Shown piece by piece: positions 35,769 to 42,624 of a DNA stretch of 64,000 nucleotides; positions within the stretch are counted from its first letter, which is position 1; each line of letters begins with the position of its first letter. The stretch is from positions 62,001-126,000 of the forward strand of contig CANQSR010000001.1 in the NCBI GenBank assembly GCA_947626575.1. The letters run 5' to 3'. The position numbers and the translations under genes are program-made. The notes below the pieces were generated by a model. The model did not search any database and was not told the origin of the DNA. It worked only from the letters and a program-made list of their open reading frames with translations. This DNA comes from an uncultured Clostridia bacterium. Its GTDB lineage: Bacteria > Bacillota > Clostridia > Christensenellales > Borkfalkiaceae.

Positions 35769-36445
35769 TGGGCATTCCGTGCCACGTCGGTATCATCATG
35801 GACGGCAACGGCCGTTGGGCGCGGCGCCGTCTTTTGCCGCGCCTTGCGGGGCATCGCGCCGGCATGAACCGTATGCTCGCGCTCGTGGAACACATCTTTT
35901 CCTGCGGCGTGAAATATGTCACCGTCTTTGCGCTCTCCACCGAGAACCTCTCCCGCCCGCAGTCCGAACTCGACGGCCTCTTCGGCCTCTTCCGCGAGTA
36001 CTTTTCCTCGCAGATGGAAGCGTTGCGGGAAAACGGCGTACGGCTTCGGGTCATCGGCGACCGCGCGCTCATCCCGCAGGACATCGCAGACCTCATCCGC
36101 GCGGGCGAGGAACTGACGGCAGAGGGGACGAAGGCAAACCTTGCGATCGCCATCGGTTACGGCGGGCGGCAGGATATCGTTTCCGCCTGCAACCGCGCCG
36201 TGCGCGCGGGGCGGGAAGTGACGGAGGAATCCTTCGCCGCGGCGTTATCGACGGGGGGCATGCCCGCGCTCGACCTTCTCATCCGCACGGGCGGGGAGAA
36301 GCGCATCTCCAATTTTCTTCTCTTCGAAGCGGCGTATGCCGAGCTGGTATTTTCCGGGAAGATGTTCCCCGATTATACCGACGGGGACTTTGACGCGGCG
36401 CTCAAAGAGTACGCTTCGCGCGAGCGAAGATTCGGTAAAATCTAA
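35768..36445 (+). CDS. uppS: Isoprenyl transferase (undecaprenyl diphosphate synthase family)
   Basis: 225 residues. Condenses isopentenyl diphosphate units in cis to make the carrier lipid for cell-wall synthesis. Shows VGIIMDGNGRWARRR (catalytic Asp), GHRAGMNRM, TVFALSTENLSRPQSEL, IGYGGRQDI and LIRTGGEKRISNFLLFEAAYAELVF-type C-terminal motifs. Slightly short for the family (240-260) but complete. Overlaps frr by one base. Confidence 0.95.
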   Translation: MGIPCHVGIIMDGNGRWARRRLLPRLAGHRAGMNRMLALVEHIFSCGVKYVTVFALSTENLSRPQSELDGLFGLFREYFSSQMEALRENGVRLRVIGDRALIPQDIADLIRAGEELTAEGTKANLAIAIGYGGRQDIVSACNRAVRAGREVTEESFAAALSTGGMPALDLLIRTGGEKRISNFLLFEAAYAELVFSGKMFPDYTDGDFDAALKEYASRERRFGKI

Positions 36446-36462
36446 ATACATTTTGTAGACTT

Positions 36463-37545
36463 ATGGAAGAGACACAACAAGAGACGCAACAGTCGCTGCA
36501 AGAGCCGCAACCGCTGCCGCAGGGAAAGGGCGGCAAAAAGTTGGGCAATTTAGGCCTTCGCTGTATCACGGGGGCCGTCTATATCTTGGTGCTTGCGGCA
36601 TTTTTTGCCCTGAAAATTTTCGTATCCGACCTCTTTTTCGATGCGCTCATCCTCGCCTTCACCGTGGTGGGGACGTGGGAGATGACGCGCGCCTTCAAGG
36701 GGAAGCTGCACGCCTCGCAGGTCACGATCGTCATGATCTTCTCGGCGGCCGTCATCATCACATACGCCGTTGCCGACTTTGTGTTCCAGGACCTTCTCGA
36801 AGTCAAACTTCCCGATAACGGCGGCATCTTCGATGAGAGCGGCGGCCTGAACGAGGACGTGATCCGCACGCTCGTCGGCCGTAACTATGCCCTGCACATC
36901 ACGTTCGTGGTCATTTTGGCGGGCATTTCCGTTCTCCTTGCGCTCCTCGTCTTTGCGCACGGGCAGGTCACGCTTGAATCGACGGGCTGCGCCATGCTGT
37001 GTTACGTCTATCCCTCCTTCCTCTTGCTGGTGCTTTCCATCTGCAACCACTTGCAGAGCTACTCCGAGCTTGCGGTCATGTTCGTGTTCATCGTGGCGCC
37101 CTCCTCGGATGCGCTCGCCTACTTCTTCGGGAAGCTGTTCGGCAAAAAGCTCCCGCTCAAAATGGCCCCCGGCATCTCGCCCAAAAAGACGGTCATCGGC
37201 GGCTTCGGCGGCCTCATCGGGGGCGCGATCGGCGCGGTCATCATCTTCTTCATGTATTACGGCATCATGTGGCTCGACGACGTCGGCGTGACGGCGCAGA
37301 TCATCCGCAACATGTCCATCACGCCGCTCAACCTCATCTTCTTCATCGGGCTGGGCGTTGTGACTTCGGCGTTCTCGCAGTTCGGCGACCTCGTGGAGAG
37401 CGCCATCAAGCGAAAGCTCGCGATCAAGGATATGGGGAAGATCCTCCCCGGCCACGGCGGCATTCTGGACCGCATCGACTCCGCGCTCTACGCGGGCCTC
37501 ATCGTCTGCCTCGTCATGGTCCTCAGGCTCATGATCGTGGGATAG
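36463..37545 (+). CDS. cdsA: Phosphatidate cytidylyltransferase
   Basis: 360 residues with about eight membrane segments. Makes CDP-diacylglycerol from phosphatidate and CTP in the membrane. The C-terminal signature is intact: SDALAYFFGKLFGKKLP, SPKKTVIGGFGG, then SQFGDLVESAIKRKLAIKD and LPGHGGILDRIDS. The first 30 residues are a Gln/Glu-rich cytosolic extension. An extra loop (about residues 105-140, acidic) makes it longer than the usual 260-280. Only a weak ribosome site is visible, so coupling from uppS (17 bp upstream) is likely. Confidence 0.94.
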   Translation: MEETQQETQQSLQEPQPLPQGKGGKKLGNLGLRCITGAVYILVLAAFFALKIFVSDLFFDALILAFTVVGTWEMTRAFKGKLHASQVTIVMIFSAAVIITYAVADFVFQDLLEVKLPDNGGIFDESGGLNEDVIRTLVGRNYALHITFVVILAGISVLLALLVFAHGQVTLESTGCAMLCYVYPSFLLLVLSICNHLQSYSELAVMFVFIVAPSSDALAYFFGKLFGKKLPLKMAPGISPKKTVIGGFGGLIGGAIGAVIIFFMYYGIMWLDDVGVTAQIIRNMSITPLNLIFFIGLGVVTSAFSQFGDLVESAIKRKLAIKDMGKILPGHGGILDRIDSALYAGLIVCLVMVLRLMIVG

Positions 37546-37557
37546 ATTGCATACAAT

Positions 37558-37585
37558 AAGGAGAGACGCCCGCGTCCGGCGGGCG
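37558..37585 (+). promoter_or_regulatory. Ribosome site separated from the dxr start by a hairpin
   Basis: AAGGAGAG (37558-37565) is followed by a perfect 7-bp hairpin CGCCCGC (37567-37573)/GCGGGCG (37579-37585), and the ATG is at 37594. The linear distance from the site to the ATG is too long, but folding of the hairpin would bring it to a normal spacing. Confidence 0.5.
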
Positions 37586-37593
37586 CTTACATT

Positions 37594-38682
37594 ATGAAGA
37601 AGATCGCACTCATCGGCTGTACGGGCAGTATCGGGAGACAAGTCCTCGACGTCGTACGGAGCCATCGGGAAGCATTCGGGATCAGCGCTCTCGTATGCGG
37701 GAATGACCGCGCAAAGCTGCATGCGCTCGCGGAGGAATTTCATCCGCAAATTGCGCTTTGCGCCGCGGATGGGCATACCATGTCCGAAAGCCTCTTTGAG
37801 GATTGCGATATTGCATTCATCGCCGCGGGCGGTTTTGCGGGGCTTTTTTATACGCTTGCCGCCATCGGAGCGGGCAAAAAGATTGCCCTTGCCAACAAGG
37901 AATCGCTGGTCGTGGGGGGAGAACTCGTCATGGCGGAGGCGAAGCGCAAAGGGGTGGAGATCGTGCCTGTGGATAGCGAACACTCGGCGCTCTTTCAGGC
38001 GCTCGGCTTCCGCAGGGATGCGCCCTTCGAAAGGCTGGTACTCACGGCGAGCGGCGGACCGTTTTTGCATCATACCAAGGAGCAGCTGGCCCGCGTGACG
38101 GCGGCCGAAGCGCTCGCCCATCCCACATGGAAGATGGGCCCCAAAGTTACGGTGGATTGCGCCACGCTCCTCAACAAGGGATATGAGATCATCGAGGCGC
38201 ATTGGCTATATGGGGCGGATTTTTCGCGCATTACGGCCGTCATCCACCCGGAGAGCATCGTGCATTCGCTCGTGTATTTTCAGGACGGCGCGGCCATCGC
38301 CCAGCTCGGCTACCCCGATATGCGCGTACCCATCCAGCTCGCGCTCACCTATCCCGACCGCCTTCCCTGCGCGCCCATGCTCGATCTCGCACAGCTCCAA
38401 ACCCTGCACTTCGGGCGTCTGCCCGAAGAAAAGTTCCCCTGCTTCGGCCTTGCCTTGGAGGCGGGTAAGCGGGGCGGAAACGCGCCCGCCGTACTCAACG
38501 GGGCGGCGGAGGAGGCCGTGCGCGCCTTCCTTGCGGGGGATATCTCCTTCCCGCGCATCGCGGAGACCATCGAAAGCGCGCTCGCGCACGTGCCGCAGGC
38601 GGCGGCACAGACATATGCAGACCTCGCCGAAGCCGACAGAAGGGGACGCGGGGCCGCCCGGAAATGTATCTATGGTAAATGA
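37594..38682 (+). CDS. dxr: 1-deoxy-D-xylulose 5-phosphate reductoisomerase
   Basis: 362 residues starting at MKKIALIGCTGSIGRQVLDV, the NADPH-binding glycine-rich segment. Commits DXP to isoprenoid precursors via MEP. Metal and substrate motifs: ALANKESLVVGGELV, PVDSEHSALFQAL, TASGGPF, HPTWKMGPKVTVDCATLLNKG, IEAHWLYG and VIHPESIVHSLV. Slightly short of 380-400 at the C-terminus. Unusual start region: the ribosome site is parted from the ATG by a hairpin. Its end overlaps rseP by 11 bases. Confidence 0.96.
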   Translation: MKKIALIGCTGSIGRQVLDVVRSHREAFGISALVCGNDRAKLHALAEEFHPQIALCAADGHTMSESLFEDCDIAFIAAGGFAGLFYTLAAIGAGKKIALANKESLVVGGELVMAEAKRKGVEIVPVDSEHSALFQALGFRRDAPFERLVLTASGGPFLHHTKEQLARVTAAEALAHPTWKMGPKVTVDCATLLNKGYEIIEAHWLYGADFSRITAVIHPESIVHSLVYFQDGAAIAQLGYPDMRVPIQLALTYPDRLPCAPMLDLAQLQTLHFGRLPEEKFPCFGLALEAGKRGGNAPAVLNGAAEEAVRAFLAGDISFPRIAETIESALAHVPQAAAQTYADLAEADRRGRGAARKCIYGK

Positions 38683-39943
38683 TCTTCTCATGCCCGCATG
38701 GGCGCAGTGGACGCTCGGCATCCTGCTCGCCCTTCTCATCCTGCTCGCGATGGTCACCATCCACGAGTTCGGCCACTATGTTGCGGGGAAAATCCTGAAA
38801 TTCCGCATCAACGAGTTCTCCGTGGGGTTCGGCCCCGCCATTTTCAAGCATACAAGCAAGAAAACGGGCGAACTCTTTGCCGTGCGCCTCATCCCCCTCG
38901 GCGGCTACTGCGCCTTCGACGGCGAGGATGGCCTTGACGAGGCCGAGACGAAAAAGGGGGATACCATGTCCGAGGGAGACCCCTCCGCGGCGGAAACGCC
39001 CGCGCCCGCGGCTTCCGAAAATATCCCCGCGGCTTCCGCAAAGGCGGGGACGCAGGCAAAGGCGGCCGAAAGGAAAGGACCGCCCGTTCCCCGCGGCGGA
39101 AAGTTTACCGAAATGGCGCCGTGGAAGCGCATCATCGTGCTTCTTGCGGGCGCGGCAATGAACTATCTCCTCGCGCTCATCCTCATCTTTGCCCTGTTCG
39201 GAGGGTACGGGCAGAGCCTCATCGAGGTGCGCGGCGTGGCCGAGAGCGCGGATTTTCCCGCGGAGTATTCGTTTGCGGCGGGAGATATCCTGCTCGCGGC
39301 GGAGGGGAAGGACCTGTATCTTTCGACGGATATCGCGCAGGCCGTGAGCGGCAAGAAGGCGGGGGATCTCATCACTGTGCGCGTGGCGGCCAAGACGGAC
39401 GGCGGCTACACCGAGACGGAGCGCAAGATCATGCTCCGCGGCGACGTCCCCGAACTTGCGAGTACGGAGGTGACGGGCGTATGGAACGCCCTCGGCATCG
39501 GCATCGAGGAGCGGGACGGGGCGCGGTATTATATGCTCTCCTCCACGACGTACCGCTTCGGCTTCTTCGAGACGGTCGGCCGCTCCTTCGTCTATTCCTT
39601 CAAGATCGCAGGCTCCATTTTCCGCATCATCGGCGAATTGTTTACGGGCAGGATCGGGCTGAACGTCTTGGGCGGACCCATCACGACCATCCGCATGACT
39701 TCGGAGATCGCCGCTTCGGGAATGCGGAACTTCCTCGAAATCGCGGCGTACATCGGCGTCAATCTCGCCGTGTTCAATCTCCTGCCCATTCCCGCCCTCG
39801 ACGGCAGCAAGATCGTGTTCACGCTCATCGAATGGGTATTCAAAAAGCCCGTTCCCCGCAAGATCGAGGCGGTCATCCACCTTGTGGGCATCGTGCTGCT
39901 CTTCGGGTTCGCCATTCTGGTGGATATCTTACAGTTCGTCTGA
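38672..39943 (+). CDS. rseP: Site-2 protease RseP/RasP, intramembrane zinc metalloprotease
   Basis: 423 residues from MVNDLLMPAWAQW, overlapping the end of dxr in another frame. Cuts single-span membrane proteins such as anti-sigma factors and signal peptide remnants. Has HEFGH in the first membrane segment, a periplasmic-side PDZ-like domain (about residues 200-290) and the second ligand motif FNLLPIPALDGSK. Between residues about 85 and 150 there is an insert rich in Ala, Pro, Glu and Lys (SAAETPAPAASENIPAASA) not usual in the family. No good ribosome site is visible, so coupling to dxr is likely. The gene ispG, often next in Clostridia, is not here. Confidence 0.93.
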   Translation: MVNDLLMPAWAQWTLGILLALLILLAMVTIHEFGHYVAGKILKFRINEFSVGFGPAIFKHTSKKTGELFAVRLIPLGGYCAFDGEDGLDEAETKKGDTMSEGDPSAAETPAPAASENIPAASAKAGTQAKAAERKGPPVPRGGKFTEMAPWKRIIVLLAGAAMNYLLALILIFALFGGYGQSLIEVRGVAESADFPAEYSFAAGDILLAAEGKDLYLSTDIAQAVSGKKAGDLITVRVAAKTDGGYTETERKIMLRGDVPELASTEVTGVWNALGIGIEERDGARYYMLSSTTYRFGFFETVGRSFVYSFKIAGSIFRIIGELFTGRIGLNVLGGPITTIRMTSEIAASGMRNFLEIAAYIGVNLAVFNLLPIPALDGSKIVFTLIEWVFKKPVPRKIEAVIHLVGIVLLFGFAILVDILQFV

Positions 39944-39968
39944 ACGCCGTATTTTACAGAGGATGCCC

Positions 39969-40397
39969 ATGAAAGAGGTCTTTTTGTGCTGTGATTTCAA
40001 CTTCGAACACGCGGATACGCCGCCCGAACGGACGGCGCGCGCCCTCTGCGATGCGCTCCGCGCACGGGGGTACGAAGTTTTCTATACGGGGGAGTCCTCT
40101 CCCGATGCGGGCGTAGACGGCTATCTTTGGATGGTCTCCTCCCGCCTCGACGGGGCGAAGGCGCTCGTCCTCGTCTCCGAAAGGCCCGCCGATTGCGCCG
40201 ACGGCTGGGTGCGCTTCGAGTGGGAGAGTTTTTACCGCGATATCACCGTGCGCCGCATGAAAAAGCTGTTCGTCTCCTGCCTCAAAGAGGGCGCAAAAGG
40301 GTACCCGCGCGGCATTGCGGAGAGTCCTTCTTATGCGTGGGATGACGTCTGCGGCCTGCTTGCGGAACTCGATAAATTCTTTTTACAGAACCCTTGA
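39969..40397 (+). CDS. Small TIR-like domain protein
   Basis: 142 residues from MKEVFLCCDFNFEH, with AGAGGA six bases upstream; an ATG six bases earlier is also in frame. The pattern is that of a TIR fold: a first strand (VFLCCDF), ALCDALRARGYEVFYTGES, a central strand ALVLVSE, then WVRFEWESFYRD with the conserved Trp80-Val81 and Glu84/Glu86, and a late strand KLFVSCLKEG. In TIR enzymes the glutamate after W-V is catalytic for NAD cleavage; whether Glu84 fills that role is inference. No membrane segment. It is the last gene of the pyrH-rseP operon, 25 bp after rseP, an unexpected setting. Identity as TIR is moderate. Confidence 0.55.
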   Translation: MKEVFLCCDFNFEHADTPPERTARALCDALRARGYEVFYTGESSPDAGVDGYLWMVSSRLDGAKALVLVSERPADCADGWVRFEWESFYRDITVRRMKKLFVSCLKEGAKGYPRGIAESPSYAWDDVCGLLAELDKFFLQNP

Positions 40398-40416
40398 CCG
40401 CGGACATGGTATAGGG

Positions 40417-40450
40417 AAAGCCCGTCTGAGACCTCTCAGACGGGCTTTTT
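40417..40450. terminator. Bidirectional terminator between convergent genes
   Basis: Perfect stem AAAGCCCGTCTGAG (40417-40430)/CTCAGACGGGCTTT (40435-40448) with T run on one side and A run on the other, 19 bp after the TIR-like gene and 12 bp from the end of the minus-strand thiamine transporter gene. Confidence 0.93.
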
Positions 40451-40462
40451 GGTGATGTGATG

Positions 40463-41653
40463 TTACGCCGCGGGCGTTATGCCGCCCTCTGCCGCGGCCG
40501 TGGTTTCCGCGGGTTTTTCCTTGGGGTGATATTTTCTCGCCGTCTTGACGAAGGCCTTCGAGCTGAACACGATGATGCCGACGGCGATGACGATGGCGAT
40601 ATCGGGAAGCACATAGCCGGATTGGTAGATGAGGCTATAAAGCCACGCGTTTTGCCCGCCGCCGAAGGAGCCGAAGGCGAACACGCCCGAAAAGTAATGG
40701 CAGATGAAACGCGCCAGCCCCGCCGTGACGCCGCCGAGCGCGATCTGGACCTGCGGGAGGCTATCGAGTTTCTTGCATTTTGCAAACGCCCCCGCAAGGC
40801 CGATGCAGGCGAATGCGGCGGGGTAATCGAGGATGAACTGCGCGGGATGCAGGATGTAGGGGTCCTGAACGGCCTGTAAGAGGCCGTAGATCATGCCCGC
40901 GAACACGCCCTTCTTCACGCCGAACATGTAGGAATAGATGATGAGGGGCAGGAGCGATGCCACGGTGATGGAGCCGCCCTGCGGCATCTTCACGATGCGC
41001 AGGTACGAGAGCGCGAAGCTCATCGCGACGGCGACGCCCGCATAGGAGATGGACTTGGCGTCGAAGCCCTTCTTTTCGCCCTTGCCGAGAAGGAAGGTCG
41101 CGGCGACGATGGCGGCAAGCAGCAGCGCGGCCGAGAGATACAGGCCGATCTGGTCCACCTTGGTGTAGTCGACGTCGCTTTCGTCGTCGGTGACGATCCA
41201 ATTGTTCCAGAGACTGTCTCCGCTCGCAAAGAGCATCCCCATGCACACGAGCGAGGCGATGAGTGCGGCGCCCACGGCGCACCCGCAGAGGATGTAGACG
41301 AGCTTATTGCGCTTGAAAAACAGCACCGCGCCGCTCGCCGCAACGGCGATGAGCAGGATGAGGAGGGGATAGAAGAGCAGGGCCTCGATGCCGTCCTCCA
41401 TAAAGGTGAGGATGAGCAGGACGGCGCCGACGATGCAGGCATACGAGACGGCGCCCAAGCCAAAGTATTTTCCGTACGCGCCCTCGCGTTTCAGAACGTT
41501 CTTATAGACGTATCTGAGGACGAGGAACAAAACAGCATAGACGGCGGCGAGGACGACGGTCAGCCAGAAGAATACGCCGCGCGCGGTGTTGAGGGGCGAA
41601 TCGAACGTGACGGGATACCACGTCGTGTCCGCCAAAAGGGATAGGGACAACAT
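40463..41653 (-). CDS. thiT: Thiamine ECF transporter substrate-binding protein ThiT with extra N-terminal membrane region
   Basis: 396 residues. The C-terminal part (about 205-365) is ThiT-like: AGVAVAMSFALSYLRIVKMP, QGGSITVASLLPLIIYSYMFG, GVFAGMIYGLLQAVQDPYILHPAQFILDYP and ARFICHYFSGVFAFG, with aromatic and acidic residues that bind thiamine. It would work with the shared ECF energising module (not in this window) to import thiamine. The first 200 residues, with about five extra membrane segments, are not part of normal ThiT (about 180-200 residues). GGAGG precedes the ATG, and a TPP riboswitch with terminator lies upstream, confirming the thiamine role. Confidence 0.9.
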   Translation of the reverse strand: MLSLSLLADTTWYPVTFDSPLNTARGVFFWLTVVLAAVYAVLFLVLRYVYKNVLKREGAYGKYFGLGAVSYACIVGAVLLILTFMEDGIEALLFYPLLILLIAVAASGAVLFFKRNKLVYILCGCAVGAALIASLVCMGMLFASGDSLWNNWIVTDDESDVDYTKVDQIGLYLSAALLLAAIVAATFLLGKGEKKGFDAKSISYAGVAVAMSFALSYLRIVKMPQGGSITVASLLPLIIYSYMFGVKKGVFAGMIYGLLQAVQDPYILHPAQFILDYPAAFACIGLAGAFAKCKKLDSLPQVQIALGGVTAGLARFICHYFSGVFAFGSFGGGQNAWLYSLIYQSGYVLPDIAIVIAVGIIVFSSKAFVKTARKYHPKEKPAETTAAAEGGITPAA

Positions 41654-41693
41654 ACAGACCTCCGAAAATTTTTTGCGCTACCCGTCCCGAATG

Positions 41694-41723
41694 AAAAACC
41701 GCCCGCGAAAAAAACGCAGGCGG
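41694..41723 (-). terminator. Expression-platform terminator of the TPP riboswitch
   Basis: On the minus strand, CCGCCTGCG (41723-41715) pairs with CGCGGGCGG (41707-41699) and is followed by TTTTT. It sits between the aptamer and the thiT ribosome site. Confidence 0.85.
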
Positions 41724-41729
41724 AAAACT

Positions 41730-41818
41730 TCCTTTCGACCGTTCTTTCGTCCAAGCATGACCTTGCCCGATTCCAATGGTATGATCTCAGCCCCTTGCGG
41801 GGCACCCACGACGGATAT
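41730..41818 (-). promoter_or_regulatory. TPP riboswitch (THI element)
   Basis: Read on the minus strand: GGGTGCCCC, a GCAA loop, GGGGCTGAGATCATACC, then GGAATCGGGCAAGGTCATG and CTTGGACGAAAG. The conserved CUGAGA, the P3 stem GCCCC/GGGGC and the P5 hairpin CAAG/CTTG with an AUG-containing loop match the TPP aptamer layout, although P4 departs from consensus. Binding TPP is expected to favour the following terminator and lower ThiT expression. Confidence 0.85.
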
Positions 41819-41833
41819 TCACATGTTTTCACA

Positions 41834-41862
41834 AGTATAACGCGTTTTTCACGCAAAGTCAA
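41834..41862 (-). promoter_or_regulatory. Promoter of the thiT transcript
   Basis: On the minus strand TTGACT (41862-41857), 17-bp spacer, TATACT (41839-41834), placing the transcript start just before the aptamer. Confidence 0.85.
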
Positions 41863-41891
41863 TTGTTTTTCCGAAGAATTTATGATATAAT
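41863..41891 (+). promoter_or_regulatory. Possible divergent promoter
   Basis: TTGTTT (41863-41868), 17-bp spacer, TATAAT (41886-41891), directly back to back with the thiT promoter. No recognisable gene follows for 730 bp. Confidence 0.45.
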
Positions 41892-42491
41892 ACAAAATAC
41901 GTCTCCGCACCCCGCCCTGCCCGCAAAAAGGGGCGCGCCGCAAGGGGATGAAGCGCGCCGCGGAATGCCGTTTTTGAAGGGCAGACCGCGGACATGGTAC
42001 CCGCGTTTTTGCCGTAAGGCGGAAAATCGCACGAAGTTTTCGCCTCTCTGCAAGCTATCCGCCGCGCCGCCCTTGGGCGCACGCGGAAGCGCCCGGCGGG
42101 CCGCTCATGATTTCCCCCGCGGTTGCAGATACTCATGGGCGGCAGGGGCCGCCGCTCATCCCGCTCGTCACCGCTCGTCGCTGTGCGTCAACCGCGCGTC
42201 ATCCTGTCCCGCCCGCACGTTCTTTGTGACGCCGAAGGGCGGCACGAGCGCAAAGCGCGAAGTAGCGGAGCGAAGGACCCCGAAGAGCGAATATGCAATT
42301 ATAAATTTTTCTTATAGCTGTTATACAAAAATTTTATACCTCCCGAAAATGGGAATGGGGTGAAAGGGGTGTGTGACAAGTGTGTAAGAATAGAACAATA
42401 TGTTGAAAATTACCCCCTAAAATGAGAAAAGAACTCGCAATATGTAAATAATTTACAAAAACGCCCAAAACGAAATCCAAAATAAATTCGT
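41892..42491. other. Gene-free interval before the protease operon
   Basis: About 600 bp. 41900-42290 is GC-rich with several short inverted repeats (for example CCGCGG...CCCGCG then TTTTT near 41986-42010) and an open frame of poor composition with no ribosome site. 42295-42491 is strongly AT-rich, unlike the rest of the window, with A tracts and the near-palindrome AAACGAAAT/AATTCGTTT (about 42468-42493) just before the -35 box. It may hold an untranslated RNA and an upstream promoter element; nothing firmer is supported. Confidence 0.5.
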
Positions 42492-42521
42492 TTGACAGCG
42501 AAATGCGCCGTGTGGTATAAT
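42492..42521 (+). promoter_or_regulatory. Promoter of the protease-opp operon
   Basis: Consensus TTGACA (42492-42497), 18-bp spacer, consensus TATAAT (42516-42521), with AT-rich sequence upstream; the leader is about 95 nt. Confidence 0.88.
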
Positions 42522-42624
42522 TTCACCACAATCAATTATTATATAGCACGCGCGAACGTAATGATTTATGCAAGCGCGCCGCCATAGACCAAGACCAAAA
42601 TACATTGCAGGAAAGAAGGAAACC

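Noticed and set aside
41863-42363. 166-codon open frame between thiT and the protease gene
   Set aside because: No ribosome site, composition rich in Arg, Pro, Ala and Ser typical of chance frames in GC-rich DNA, and it begins inside a promoter.
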